Assembly (NCBI RefSeq): GCF_029948085.1
Contig: NZ_JARZZP010000007.1
Span: forward strand, 1-64,000
DNA length: 64,000 nucleotides
Reading direction: 5' to 3'
DNA from: Streptococcus taonis
GTDB lineage: Bacteria; Bacillota; Bacilli; Lactobacillales; Streptococcaceae
The notes beneath the pieces are model-generated. The model made no database searches, had not been told where the DNA came from, and saw only the letters and a list, made by a program, of their open reading frames with translations. Positions 43,443 through 52,617 of this stretch are shown piece by piece (the stretch's first letter is position 1; every line of letters begins with the position of its first letter). The translations under genes and the position numbers were made by a program.

Positions 43443-44002
43443 AAAAGAAAATTTCCCAAGTCATCGTAGTCGAAGGGCGTGATGATACGGCCAATCTCAA
43501 ACGTTATTTTGATGTGGAGACCTATGAGACTCGTGGCTCTGCTATCAATGAGCAAGATCTTGAACGAATCCAACGTCTACACCAACGTCATGGAGTGATT
43601 GTCTTTACTGATCCTGACTTTAATGGGGAACGCATTCGTCGGATGATTATGACAGCTGTTCCATCAGTACAACACGCTTTTCTCAAACGTGATGAGGCAG
43701 TTCCTAAGTCCAAGACCAAAGGACGTTCCCTAGGAATCGAACATGCCAGCTATGAAGATCTAAAAACAGCGCTGGAACAAGTCACAGAGCAATTTGAAGC
43801 GGAAAGTGACTTTGATATTAGCCGTAGTGACTTGATTCGATTGGGATTTTTGGCTGGAGCAGATAGTCGAAAACGCAGAGAATATCTAGGAGAGAATCTT
43901 CGTATTGGTTATTCCAATGGGAAACAACTTCTCAAGCGTTTGGAATTATTTGGCATCAGTTTAGCTGAAGTTGAAGATGCCATGAAATCGTATGAGAATT
44001 GA
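43439..44002 (+). CDS. rnmV: ribonuclease M5
   Basis: RNase M5 makes the final cuts that mature 5S rRNA. The N-terminal TOPRIM domain (about 1-95) has the catalytic glutamate in VVEGRDDTANLKRYF and the acidic pair in FTDPDFNGERIR. The C-terminal domain (about 100-187), with DLIRLGFLAGADSRKRREYL, binds the RNA and protein partner L18. The length is normal. It overlaps tatD by four bases. This pairing, with ksgA a little downstream, is conserved in many Firmicutes. Confidence 0.95.
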   Translation: MKKKISQVIVVEGRDDTANLKRYFDVETYETRGSAINEQDLERIQRLHQRHGVIVFTDPDFNGERIRRMIMTAVPSVQHAFLKRDEAVPKSKTKGRSLGIEHASYEDLKTALEQVTEQFEAESDFDISRSDLIRLGFLAGADSRKRREYLGENLRIGYSNGKQLLKRLELFGISLAEVEDAMKSYEN

Positions 44003-44134
44003 GAAACCGTCCCAAAATGTAGGGGGAATATGATACAATAGAAGTAAGCATATACGGTTTAATCAGGCTTGATAGCAAGCATTAGAAAAGTGCTCCACGG
44101 GATTAATCTTGCTTGGAGATAATGAGGAGAAGTT

Positions 44135-45562
44135 ATGGGAATCTTTGATTTTTTAAAAAAGATGGAAACTGCAGAGGAAACTGAAATAACTGAAGCACAG
44201 AAAGAAAGAGAAAAATCTAAAAACAATGCATGTATTGGAGTTTTAGATTTGTTCCCGATGAAGGAAACGAATCAATTATTGATTGTTGGGAGTCTAGAAG
44301 GTAGTATCAAGGTTGGAGATCAGTTGCAATTTTGCAATCCCGACCAAGGAATGGAAAGTCTTGGTAGTGTAGAGGTTAAAAAACTCAGCAGTCAAAACAA
44401 AGATGCAGATAGTCTAACTGATGAAGTTCTCGCGCATCTAGTGGTTGATAGGATTCCTTCTTTGGATAAACTGAAAAAAGGAAGTGTGTTCTTTAGTTCA
44501 GGTGTCGAGGAAGAACAAAAATTATCTAGCTATTCAGATGCTCTTTACCGTGCATTTGTAGCCATCCAAGAGGGCCAATTAACAAATGAAGACTATTTGG
44601 CTGCTAGCCTTGATGACAGTGTAGAGATTTTACGTCTCTTTTTATGGAAATGCCGTCAAAATCAGGAAACTGAAAGTGAAGAAAGCTATCAAGCTAACAC
44701 CCGCAAGTTGGAGCGTCTAGCAGAAATTGTCAAGGATAAGTTGTTAGCAGCAGATTCAGTTTATGCAGTTTATTCGGAAAAAACAGGCGAACCTTATCTT
44801 TTCTCAACAACCTATGACAGGGGAGAAGAGGGGTATCTCTGTACGGATCCCATGATCATGCTTTTGACACCATCTTGGTATCGCCAATTCAAGGAAACCA
44901 TTGATAGTCGACCAAACTCTGTCGTAAAACTGATTGAAAATAGGGAAGATAAAAAAGGGATTGAGAATTTCCTTGGAACAGCCTTTTACTTAAATGGTGC
45001 CTTGGGAGCAATCTTTAATTCCAAGGAAGTTAGCATCAGTGCCTCGGCCTTGGTTCAAAAACCAGATTATTCTAATTTGCCAGAAATACAAGTTCCTGTA
45101 ATGAATCCTGACCTAGTAAGATGGATGTTGTTGATGGGACAATTGGATAGCCCGACTACAGAAGATGAAGAAGTAATTTATAAGCTCTATTATAAGTTCT
45201 TTTCAGAAGCTATGCCGAAAGCTAAATTCCTAATTCCTCTAGATGCGGCTTCGGAATTTAAGGGCGATAGTCAGGAAGGAAATTCCTTCGTTTTAGAAAA
45301 AGATTCTAGTTTCAACATTCCAGTCAAAGAAGGAAAAGATGGCAGAAATTCTGTGCCGGTATTTACCGATTGGAAACGTCTGCGAATGGTCTTTGACGAA
45401 AAATGGAATGGCATGATTGAAGAAGCGGGAGGCATGATTGAAGTTTTTGACTATGCCATTAATCCAACGGAATACTATGAAGCGGGTGCCTATGTTAGTC
45501 TAACAGCTTTTAAAGAGATGCAAGAGCTCAGTGAGGAACTAGAAGGCAGAGCTAAAGATTAG
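44135..45562 (+). CDS. uncharacterised protein with EF-Tu-domain-2-like and SseB-like regions
   Basis: This 475-residue soluble acidic protein starts MGIFDFLKKMETAEE. Residues about 35-95 contain LLIVGSLEGSIKVGDQLQF, a beta-barrel pattern like translation-factor domain 2. Residues about 315-410 (RWMLLMGQLDSPTTEDEEV, then KAKFLIPLDAASEF) resemble SseB-type domains. Both matches are by eye. GAGGAG precedes the ATG. It is inserted between rnmV and ksgA together with the next gene, also unknown. The role could be at ribosomes or the membrane, but nothing decides it. Confidence 0.7.
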   Translation: MGIFDFLKKMETAEETEITEAQKEREKSKNNACIGVLDLFPMKETNQLLIVGSLEGSIKVGDQLQFCNPDQGMESLGSVEVKKLSSQNKDADSLTDEVLAHLVVDRIPSLDKLKKGSVFFSSGVEEEQKLSSYSDALYRAFVAIQEGQLTNEDYLAASLDDSVEILRLFLWKCRQNQETESEESYQANTRKLERLAEIVKDKLLAADSVYAVYSEKTGEPYLFSTTYDRGEEGYLCTDPMIMLLTPSWYRQFKETIDSRPNSVVKLIENREDKKGIENFLGTAFYLNGALGAIFNSKEVSISASALVQKPDYSNLPEIQVPVMNPDLVRWMLLMGQLDSPTTEDEEVIYKLYYKFFSEAMPKAKFLIPLDAASEFKGDSQEGNSFVLEKDSSFNIPVKEGKDGRNSVPVFTDWKRLRMVFDEKWNGMIEEAGGMIEVFDYAINPTEYYEAGAYVSLTAFKEMQELSEELEGRAKD

Positions 45563-45651
45563 AGAGTTTCTTTACATTAGGAAACTATATAGTTTTATCT
45601 ACATCCTACTTGAACCACTAACCTTTTTCAAAGATTGTGAAAGGAAATGAT

Positions 45652-46365
45652 ATGGCAAATAGAACTTATATTTACTTAAAAAACGAAGATGAAGCTCGTA
45701 TTCTAACAGAGGGAATTTACATAATACCCTATTTTTGGCAATTGTTTTGGGATGAAGAAGATTTAAAATCTCCTATTGCTCTCTGGGAAACAGCAGAAAA
45801 ACTGGAAGAAGATGAAGAGCAAGCAGAAAGATTTTACCAAGAGCAGAATGTAGATATCTTGCTTTCTATTGAAAAATTCCAGCAGAATGCCCTCAAAAAC
45901 CGATCTTTTTTAGAAAAGAATGCCCCGCAATCCGTGCAACTATATGATGCCTTTATTCGTTATATTCTTGCAAACGTAAAAGATGGTGATGTGCTCGGAT
46001 TTGATCTTTTAGATGTTGTTTTTATGGACCAAGTGTCTGTAGTCGCTGATAAACTGTTAAAAAATATCCGGGCTATTCGGGAAAATCAACCCAAAGATTT
46101 AGATTTTTCTTTGACAGAAGAGAACTTAATTGGTCTTGCTATGGGCTTTCCTGACTATTATGCTTCAGAATTATTGCCAGAAGACAATATTCTAGATTCG
46201 GTTGCCTATCAGAATGAACTGAAGAAAACGAACCCCCAAGAAGATAAGAAAATGCTTGATATGACTGGATCTGATTCAAAAGGGAACAAGCCTCGTGTTC
46301 TTTTAGTGTTTTGGATTTTGTTGGCACTAGGAATTATGTGGGTTTTATATATTATTTTTAGCTAA
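45652..46365 (+). CDS. uncharacterised protein with C-terminal membrane anchor
   Basis: This 237-residue protein has an acidic, helical soluble part with many Glu/Asp/Leu/Phe residues (IIPYFWQLFWDEEDLKSP) and ends in a hydrophobic helix (about 216-236, LLVFWILLALGIMWVLYIIF). That is a tail-anchor topology with the bulk in the cytoplasm. I start at the ATG at 45652, six bases after AAAGGA, rather than the GTG at 45637. It lies 89 bases after the 475-residue gene and 19 before ksgA. I do not recognise the family. Confidence 0.7.
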   Translation: MANRTYIYLKNEDEARILTEGIYIIPYFWQLFWDEEDLKSPIALWETAEKLEEDEEQAERFYQEQNVDILLSIEKFQQNALKNRSFLEKNAPQSVQLYDAFIRYILANVKDGDVLGFDLLDVVFMDQVSVVADKLLKNIRAIRENQPKDLDFSLTEENLIGLAMGFPDYYASELLPEDNILDSVAYQNELKKTNPQEDKKMLDMTGSDSKGNKPRVLLVFWILLALGIMWVLYIIFS

Positions 46366-46384
46366 TAAATAGAAAAGAGAATAA

Positions 46385-47257
46385 ATGAGAATTGCAGATT
46401 ATAGCGTGACCAAGGCAGTGCTGGAGCGTCACGGTTTTACCTTTAAAAAGTCCTTCGGGCAAAATTTCCTGACCGATACCAATATTCTTCAAAAAATTGT
46501 GGATACGGCTGAGATTGATGGCCAGGTTAATGTTATCGAAATCGGGCCAGGTATTGGTGCCTTGACAGAGTTTCTGGCTGAGCGTGCAGCTCAAGTCATG
46601 GCTTTTGAGATTGACCACCGCTTGGTACCAATTTTAGCTGATACCTTGCGGGATTTTGACAATGTGACCGTAGTTAACGAAGACATTCTAAAAGTTGACC
46701 TAGCGCAACATATCCAGAATTTCAAAAATCCTGACTTACCCATCAAGGTAGTGGCAAACTTGCCTTATTACATCACGACCCCTATTCTCATGCACTTGAT
46801 TGAGAGTGGCATTCCTTTTAGTGAGTTTGTGGTTATGATGCAAAGAGAAGTGGCAGATCGTATCTCTGCTCAACCAAATACCAAGGCATATGGTAGCTTG
46901 TCGATTGCCGTGCAGTATTACATGACGGCCAAAGTTGCCTTTATCGTGCCTCGTACTGTCTTTGTGCCAGCACCAAATGTGGACTCAGCTATCCTGAAAA
47001 TGGTACGTCGTCCAGAACCTGCTGTAGCAGTAACAGACGAGAACTTCTTCTTTAAGGTTTCCAAGGCTAGTTTCACCCATCGTCGTAAGACCTTGTGGAA
47101 TAACTTGACAGGTTACTTTGGCAAGACTGAAGAAGTCAAGGATAAATTGACTAAGGCTTTGGACCAGGCCGGACTATCCCCAAGTGTACGCGGTGAAGCT
47201 CTTGGCTTAGAAGAATTTGCCAGTCTAGCAGATGCGCTTAAAGGACAAGGACTCTAA
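46385..47257 (+). CDS. ksgA: 16S rRNA adenine dimethyltransferase
   Basis: KsgA (RsmA) dimethylates two adjacent adenines near the 3' end of 16S rRNA, late in small-subunit assembly. Seen are the SAM-binding [19 protein letters not shown] (about residues 40-60), the catalytic [10 protein letters not shown] motif and the C-terminal helical domain ([12 protein letters not shown]). The length of 290 residues is standard. rsgA starts one base after its stop, and both act in 30S maturation. Confidence 0.97.
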   Translation: MRIADYSVTKAVLERHGFTFKKSFGQNFLTDTNILQKIVDTAEIDGQVNVIEIGPGIGALTEFLAERAAQVMAFEIDHRLVPILADTLRDFDNVTVVNEDILKVDLAQHIQNFKNPDLPIKVVANLPYYITTPILMHLIESGIPFSEFVVMMQREVADRISAQPNTKAYGSLSIAVQYYMTAKVAFIVPRTVFVPAPNVDSAILKMVRRPEPAVAVTDENFFFKVSKASFTHRRKTLWNNLTGYFGKTEEVKDKLTKALDQAGLSPSVRGEALGLEEFASLADALKGQGL

Positions 47258-47258
47258 G

Positions 47259-48137
47259 ATGCAGGGACAAATTATTAAAGCCTTGGCGGGCTTCTACTAT
47301 GTGGAAAGTGAGGGTCAGGTCTATCAGACACGCGCGCGTGGGAATTTCCGTAAAAAAGGTCATACGCCCTATGTTGGAGACTGGGTAGATTTTTCTGCGG
47401 AGGAAAATTCCGAAGGCTATATTCTCAAGATTCATGAACGAAAAAATAGTCTGGTTCGCCCACCCATTGTCAATATTGACCAAGCTGTGGTTATCATGTC
47501 CGTCAAAGAACCTGACTTTAATAGCAACTTGCTGGATCGCTTCTTGGTCCTTTTGGAGCACAAGGACATTCATCCTATCGTCTATATTTCCAAAATGGAC
47601 TTACTGGAAGATGGGGGAGAACTGGATTTTTACCAGCAAACCTATCGTGCTATTGGTTACGATTTTGTGACGAGTAAAGAGGAACTCTTGCCCTTGTTGA
47701 CAGATAAAGTTACGGTCTTCATGGGGCAGACAGGTGTTGGGAAGTCAACCCTCCTCAATAAAATCGCACCAGATCTCAATCTCGAAACAGGAGAAATCTC
47801 TGATAGTCTGGGTCGCGGTCGTCACACCACTCGAGCGGTTAGTTTTTACAATCTCAATGGTGGTAAGATTGCAGACACACCAGGTTTTTCATCGCTGGAT
47901 TACGAAGTAACAACAGCAGAAGACCTTAATCTAGCCTTTCCAGAGATTGCCTCTGTCAGCCGAGACTGCAAGTTCCGTACATGTACTCATACCCATGAGC
48001 CATCTTGCTCAGTGAAACCAGCAGTAGAAGAGGGCATCATTGCTACCTTCCGTTTTGACAACTATTTGCAATTCCTCAGTGAAATTGAAAATCGTAGAGA
48101 AACCTACAAAAAAGTCAGCAAAAAAATTCCAAAATAA
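47259..48137 (+). CDS. rsgA: ribosome small-subunit-dependent GTPase A
   Basis: RsgA is a circularly permuted GTPase that checks and releases late 30S particles. It has an N-terminal OB domain (about 1-65), G4 [11 protein letters not shown], then G1 [18 protein letters not shown] and G3 [11 protein letters not shown], in the permuted order, and a C-terminal zinc site [19 protein letters not shown] start at 47259 ([11 protein letters not shown], 292 residues), after AAGGACAAGG. It is one base behind ksgA and followed by rpe. Confidence 0.96.
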   Translation: MQGQIIKALAGFYYVESEGQVYQTRARGNFRKKGHTPYVGDWVDFSAEENSEGYILKIHERKNSLVRPPIVNIDQAVVIMSVKEPDFNSNLLDRFLVLLEHKDIHPIVYISKMDLLEDGGELDFYQQTYRAIGYDFVTSKEELLPLLTDKVTVFMGQTGVGKSTLLNKIAPDLNLETGEISDSLGRGRHTTRAVSFYNLNGGKIADTPGFSSLDYEVTTAEDLNLAFPEIASVSRDCKFRTCTHTHEPSCSVKPAVEEGIIATFRFDNYLQFLSEIENRRETYKKVSKKIPK

Positions 48138-48147
48138 GGAGAAACCT

Positions 48148-48804
48148 ATGTCTCAATACAAGATTGCTCCGTCAATTCTGGCAGCAGATTATGCCAACTT
48201 TGAACGTGAAATTAAACGCCTAGAAGCAACTGGTGCAGAATACGCCCATATCGATATCATGGATGGTCACTTTGTGCCACAAATCAGTTTTGGTGCAGGT
48301 GTGGTCGAGGCTCTTCGTCCCCACAGCAAGATGGTCTTTGACTGCCACTTGATGGTATCAAATCCCGAACATCATTTAGAGGATTTTGCGCGTGCAGGAG
48401 CGGATATCATCAGCATCCATGTTGAGGCAACACCTCATATCCATGGCGCTCTTCAAAAGATTCGTTCTCTCGGTGTCAAACCTTCGGTAGTCATCAATCC
48501 TGGTACACCTGTTGAGTCTATCAAGCATGTGCTTCACTTAGTTGATCAAGTCTTGGTCATGACAGTGAATCCTGGCTTCGGTGGGCAAGCATTTCTGCCA
48601 GAAACCATGGATAAGATACGTGAGTTGGTGGCACTTCGTGAGGAGAAGGGCTTAAACTTTGAAATCGAAGTTGATGGTGGGATTGATGATAAAACTATTG
48701 CTCAAGCCAAAGAAGCTGGTGCAACAGTTTTTGTAGCAGGATCCTATGTCTTTAAGGGAGATGTCAATGAACGAGTGCAAGCTCTCAGAAAAGAACTGGA
48801 CTAG
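48148..48804 (+). CDS. rpe: ribulose-phosphate 3-epimerase
   Basis: Rpe interconverts ribulose 5-phosphate and xylulose 5-phosphate in the pentose phosphate pathway. The 218-residue TIM barrel has HIDIMDGHFVPQISFG, DCHLMVSNP, VNPGFGGQAF and EVDGGI, all conserved. I start at the ATG at 48148 with AAGGAG before it; the upstream in-frame sequence belongs to rsgA. thiN begins inside its last codons. Confidence 0.97.
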   Translation: MSQYKIAPSILAADYANFEREIKRLEATGAEYAHIDIMDGHFVPQISFGAGVVEALRPHSKMVFDCHLMVSNPEHHLEDFARAGADIISIHVEATPHIHGALQKIRSLGVKPSVVINPGTPVESIKHVLHLVDQVLVMTVNPGFGGQAFLPETMDKIRELVALREEKGLNFEIEVDGGIDDKTIAQAKEAGATVFVAGSYVFKGDVNERVQALRKELD

Positions 48805-49429
48805 AGTTGCAGTTTTTGCTGGTGGAGACCGTGGTCACTATCGAACAGATTTTGATTGCTATGTCGGTGTGGATCGAGGCTCGCTTTGGGTACTAGAGAA
48901 AAAACTTCCTCTTGCTCTTGCAGTTGGGGATTTTGATTCTGTGACTGTAGAAGAACGTCAGTTGATTCAAAAACGTGCCCAGCACTTTGTTCAAGCCCAG
49001 CCAGAAAAAGATGATACCGATCTGGAACTAGCACTTTTAACGATTTTTGAAAAAAATCCTCAAGCTCAGGTGACCATTTTTGGTGCCCTAGGTGGTCGTA
49101 TTGATCATATGTTGGCTAATGTCTTTCTGCCTAGCAATCCTAAATTGACGCCCTACATGCGTCAGATAGAGATTGAGGATGGACAAAATTTGATTCGTTA
49201 CTGTCCAGAAGGAACCAGTCAACTTGAACCACGTTCAGACTATGATTACCTTGCTTTTATGCCTGTGAGGGATAGTCGTTTGACAATACTCGGTGCCAAG
49301 TATGAACTGACAGAGGAGAATTTTTTCTTTAAGAAAGTTTACGCTTCTAACGAATATATAGATAGGGAAGTGTCAGTGACTTGCCCAGATGGCTATGTGG
49401 TTGTGCTGCATAGTATGGACAGGAGGTAG
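48767..49429 (+). CDS. thiN: thiamine pyrophosphokinase
   Basis: ThiN makes thiamine diphosphate from thiamine and ATP. Conserved parts are VGVDRGSLWVLE, LAVGDFDSV, EKDDTDLELAL and ALGGRIDHMLAN. I choose the ATG at 48767 (220 residues): AAGGGAG at 48754-48760 abuts an ATG at 48761 and lies six bases before 48767. It overlaps rpe by 38 bases, suggesting coupled translation. rmuC begins one base after its stop. Confidence 0.94.
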   Translation: MNECKLSEKNWTRVAVFAGGDRGHYRTDFDCYVGVDRGSLWVLEKKLPLALAVGDFDSVTVEERQLIQKRAQHFVQAQPEKDDTDLELALLTIFEKNPQAQVTIFGALGGRIDHMLANVFLPSNPKLTPYMRQIEIEDGQNLIRYCPEGTSQLEPRSDYDYLAFMPVRDSRLTILGAKYELTEENFFFKKVYASNEYIDREVSVTCPDGYVVVLHSMDRR

Positions 49430-49430
49430 G

Positions 49431-50687
49431 ATGGAAAGTTTACTTGTTGTTTTATTAGTTGCTAATTTAGCCGGCCTCTTTCTTATTTGGCAAAGGCAGG
49501 ACAAGCAGGAGAAATATCTGACCAAGAGCTTGGAAGATCAGGCTGACAATCTTTCGGATCAGTTGGATTATCGCTTTGAACAAGCTAGACAAGCTAGTCA
49601 GCTAGATCAAAAGGACTTAGAAGTGGCTGTCAGTGACCGTTTGCAGGAGGTGCGGATTGAATTGCACCAAGGTCTGACTCAGGTTCGGCAGGAGATGAAT
49701 GAGAACCTCCTCCAAACCAGAGATAAGACTGACCAACGCCTCCAAGCCTTGCAGGAATCAAATGAGCAACGCTTGGAACAGATGCGCCAAACGGTCGAGG
49801 AAAAGCTAGAAAAGACCTTGCAGACACGCTTGCAGGCCTCCTTCGAAACGGTTTCTAAACAACTGGAATCTGTCAATCGAGGTCTGGGTGAAATGCAAAC
49901 TGTTGCGCGAGATGTCGGTGCGCTAAATAAAGTTCTTTCTGGAACCAAGACCCGAGGAATTCTGGGTGAATTACAACTGGGGCAGATTATTGAAGATATC
50001 ATGACACCTGCCCAGTATGAACGAGAATTTGCAACGGTTGAAAATTCTAGTGAACGTGTGGAATACGCCATCAAGTTACCTGGGCAAGGTGACCAGGAAT
50101 ATGTCTATCTACCGATTGATTCTAAGTTTCCCCTGGCGGATTATTACCGTCTGGAAGAAGCCTATGAAGCAGGTGATAAGGATGAAATCGAACGCTGCCG
50201 TAAGTCTCTCTTAGCAAGCGTCAAGCGTTTTGCCAAGGATATCAAGAGTAAGTACCTGGCGCCACCTCGGACAACTAATTTTGGAGTCTTGTTTGTTCCG
50301 ACAGAAGGTCTCTATTCAGAAATTGTTCGCAATCCAATTTTCTTTGATGATTTGAGACGGGAGGAGCAAATTATCGTTGCAGGTCCAAGTACCTTATCAG
50401 CCCTACTCAATTCTCTATCGGTTGGCTTCAAAACTCTCAATATCCAAAAGAGTGCTGACCATATCAGTAAAACCCTTGCTAGTGTCAAAACCGAGTTTGG
50501 CAAGTTTGGTGGGATTCTGGTTAAGGCACAAAAGCATCTCCAACATGCCTCTGGCAATATTGATGATTTATTAAACCGTCGTACTACAGCTATCGAGCGA
50601 ACGCTTCGTCACATTGAGTTATCAGAAGGTGAGCCTGCGCTTGATTTGCTCCAATTCCAAGAAGATGAGGAAGAATATGAAGATTAG
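49431..50687 (+). CDS. rmuC: RmuC family DNA recombination protein
   Basis: This 418-residue protein has one N-terminal membrane segment (residues 2-17), a long Gln/Glu/Leu/Arg-rich coiled coil (about 20-160) and a conserved nuclease-like domain (about 165-390), with LGELQLGQIIEDIM, YLPIDSKFPLADYY and NFGVLFVPTEGLYSEI. RmuC proteins limit DNA inversion at short repeats. I start at 49431, after AGGAGG (49421-49426). It overlaps the next gene by 11 bases. Confidence 0.92.
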   Translation: MESLLVVLLVANLAGLFLIWQRQDKQEKYLTKSLEDQADNLSDQLDYRFEQARQASQLDQKDLEVAVSDRLQEVRIELHQGLTQVRQEMNENLLQTRDKTDQRLQALQESNEQRLEQMRQTVEEKLEKTLQTRLQASFETVSKQLESVNRGLGEMQTVARDVGALNKVLSGTKTRGILGELQLGQIIEDIMTPAQYEREFATVENSSERVEYAIKLPGQGDQEYVYLPIDSKFPLADYYRLEEAYEAGDKDEIERCRKSLLASVKRFAKDIKSKYLAPPRTTNFGVLFVPTEGLYSEIVRNPIFFDDLRREEQIIVAGPSTLSALLNSLSVGFKTLNIQKSADHISKTLASVKTEFGKFGGILVKAQKHLQHASGNIDDLLNRRTTAIERTLRHIELSEGEPALDLLQFQEDEEEYED

Positions 50688-51618
50688 TCACATGAAGAAA
50701 GATGAGCTTTTTGAAGGCTTTTACCTGATCAAGTCAGCTGACCTGAGACAGACACGGGCTGGGAAAAACTACCTAGCCTTCACCTTCCAAGATGATAGTG
50801 GAGAAATCGAAGGGAAGCTCTGGGATGCTCAACCCCACAATGTTGAAACCTTTACAGCAGGGAAAGTAGTCCATATGCAAGGTCGTCGTGAAGTGTACAA
50901 CAATACGCCTCAGGTTAATCAAATCACCCTTCGCTTACCACAACCTGGCGAACCAAATGACCCAGCGGACTTCAAGGTTAAATCTCCAGTAGATGCCAAA
51001 GAGATTCGTGAGTATATGGCGCAGATGATTTTCAAAATTGAAAATCCAATTTGGCAGCGAATTGTTCGGAATCTCTACACCAAGTATGACAAGGAATTCT
51101 ACTCCTATCCAGCTGCTAAGACCAACCATCATGCTTTTGAAACAGGTCTTGCTTATCATACTGCCACTATGGTTCGTTTGGCAGAAGCAATTGCAGATAT
51201 TTATCCTCAGCTCAATAAGAGTTTGCTCTATGCGGGAATTATGTTGCACGACCTTGCCAAGGTTATCGAGTTGACAGGTCCTGACCAGACAGAGTACACA
51301 GTAAGAGGAAATCTTATCGGTCATATCGCTCTGATTGATAGCGAAATTACCAAAGCGGTAATGGAACTTGGCGTTGATGATACCAGAGAAGAAGTTGTAC
51401 TTCTTCGCCATGTCATTCTCAGTCACCATGGTCTCCTTGAGTATGGTAGTCCAGTTCGTCCTCGAGTGATGGAAGCAGAAATTATTCATATGATTGATAA
51501 TTTGGATGCCAGCATGATGATGATGACAACAGCTCTGGCCCTTGTTGATGAGGGAGAAATGACTAATAAAGTCTTTGCTATGGACAATCGTTCCTTCTAC
51601 AAGCCGAAATTAGACTAG
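50677..51618 (+). CDS. yhaM: 3'-5' exoribonuclease YhaM
   Basis: YhaM is a 3'-5' exonuclease with an N-terminal OB fold (about 20-90: FTFQDDSGEIEGKLWDAQ) and an HD-type catalytic domain (about 150-290: TGLAYHTATMVRLAEAIAD and IMLHDLAKVIEL, with the metal-binding His-Asp pair). It trims single-stranded RNA ends and DNA in Firmicutes. I start at 50677 (MKISHMKKDELF, 313 residues) with GAGGAAG before it. A hairpin separates it from purR. Confidence 0.94.
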   Translation: MKISHMKKDELFEGFYLIKSADLRQTRAGKNYLAFTFQDDSGEIEGKLWDAQPHNVETFTAGKVVHMQGRREVYNNTPQVNQITLRLPQPGEPNDPADFKVKSPVDAKEIREYMAQMIFKIENPIWQRIVRNLYTKYDKEFYSYPAAKTNHHAFETGLAYHTATMVRLAEAIADIYPQLNKSLLYAGIMLHDLAKVIELTGPDQTEYTVRGNLIGHIALIDSEITKAVMELGVDDTREEVVLLRHVILSHHGLLEYGSPVRPRVMEAEIIHMIDNLDASMMMMTTALALVDEGEMTNKVFAMDNRSFYKPKLD

Positions 51619-51631
51619 AAACTAAAAAAAT

Positions 51632-51665
51632 GAACTTTATTTAGGCAATAAAGTTCGTTTTTTTG
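51632..51665 (+). terminator. terminator of the ksgA-yhaM gene run
   Basis: GAACTTTATT (51632-51641) pairs with AATAAAGTTC (51647-51656), followed by T's. Confidence 0.85.
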
Positions 51666-51720
51666 CTTTAGTGTGATATAATGAGAAAAAGACTAAATAA
51701 AAAAGAATGGTAAAAATATA

Positions 51721-52545
51721 ATGAAATTAAGAAGAAGTGATCGGATGGTTGTCATTTCCAATTACTTGATTAACAATCCATACAAATTAACCAGTCTCAA
51801 CACTTTTGCGGAAAAGTATGAATCTGCCAAATCGTCTATTTCTGAAGATATCGTCATCATTAAGCGTGCTTTCGAAGAAATTGAAATCGGTCATATTCAA
51901 ACGGTGACAGGTGCTGGTGGTGGTGTTATTTTTACACCATCGATCTCTACCCTTGAGTCTAAAGCGATTATCGAAGAGCTTCGTGATAAACTTTCAGAGA
52001 GTGACCGTATTCTTCCAGGTGGCTACATTTATTTATCTGACCTATTGAGCACTCCAGCTATTTTGAAAAACATCGGTCGCATTATTGCCAAGAGCTTTAT
52101 GGATCAGAAGATTGATGCCGTTATGACTGTTGCGACCAAAGGGGTTCCGCTCGCAAATGCAGTGGCAAATGTCCTCAACGTACCATTTGTCATTGTCCGT
52201 CGCGACTTGAAAATCACTGAAGGTTCAACTGTTAGTGTCAACTATGTTTCAGGTTCTAGTGACCGTATCGAAAAGATGTTCCTTTCAAAACGTAGCCTCA
52301 AAGCAGGAAGTCGTGTCTTAATCGTCGATGACTTCTTGAAGGGTGGAGGAACCATTAACGGGATGATTAGCCTCTTGTCTGAGTTTGATTCAGAGTTGGC
52401 TGGTGTAGCTGTCTTTGCTGATAATGCACAGGAAGACCGTGAACAACAGTTCGACTACAAGTCACTCTTGAGAGTCACAAATATTGATGTGAAGAACCAA
52501 CAAATTGCTGTTGAAGTTGGAAATATCTTCGATACAGAAAAATAA
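51721..52545 (+). CDS. purR: purine operon regulator
   Basis: This 274-residue regulator has an N-terminal winged-helix domain (about 1-75, FAEKYESAKSSISEDIVIIK) and a phosphoribosyltransferase-type domain (about 80-274) with the PRPP loop VLIVDDFLKGGGTING. Streptococcal PurR acts on pur genes through PurBoxes and senses PRPP. None of its target genes is in the window. A TATAAT lies at about 51676-51681. It has its own terminator. Confidence 0.96.
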   Translation: MKLRRSDRMVVISNYLINNPYKLTSLNTFAEKYESAKSSISEDIVIIKRAFEEIEIGHIQTVTGAGGGVIFTPSISTLESKAIIEELRDKLSESDRILPGGYIYLSDLLSTPAILKNIGRIIAKSFMDQKIDAVMTVATKGVPLANAVANVLNVPFVIVRRDLKITEGSTVSVNYVSGSSDRIEKMFLSKRSLKAGSRVLIVDDFLKGGGTINGMISLLSEFDSELAGVAVFADNAQEDREQQFDYKSLLRVTNIDVKNQQIAVEVGNIFDTEK

Positions 52546-52562
52546 GAATTGACTTGAAATAC

Positions 52563-52592
52563 AAAGGTTGGAACTTTCGTCCCAGCCTTTCT
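52563..52592 (+). terminator. purR terminator
   Basis: AAAGGTTGG (52563-52571) pairs with CCAGCCTTT (52582-52590) with G-T pairs, followed by a T-rich run. The lysA ribosome-binding site follows 18 bases later. Confidence 0.65.
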
Positions 52593-52617
52593 TTGATAAT
52601 GAATATGAAGGAGTCCT

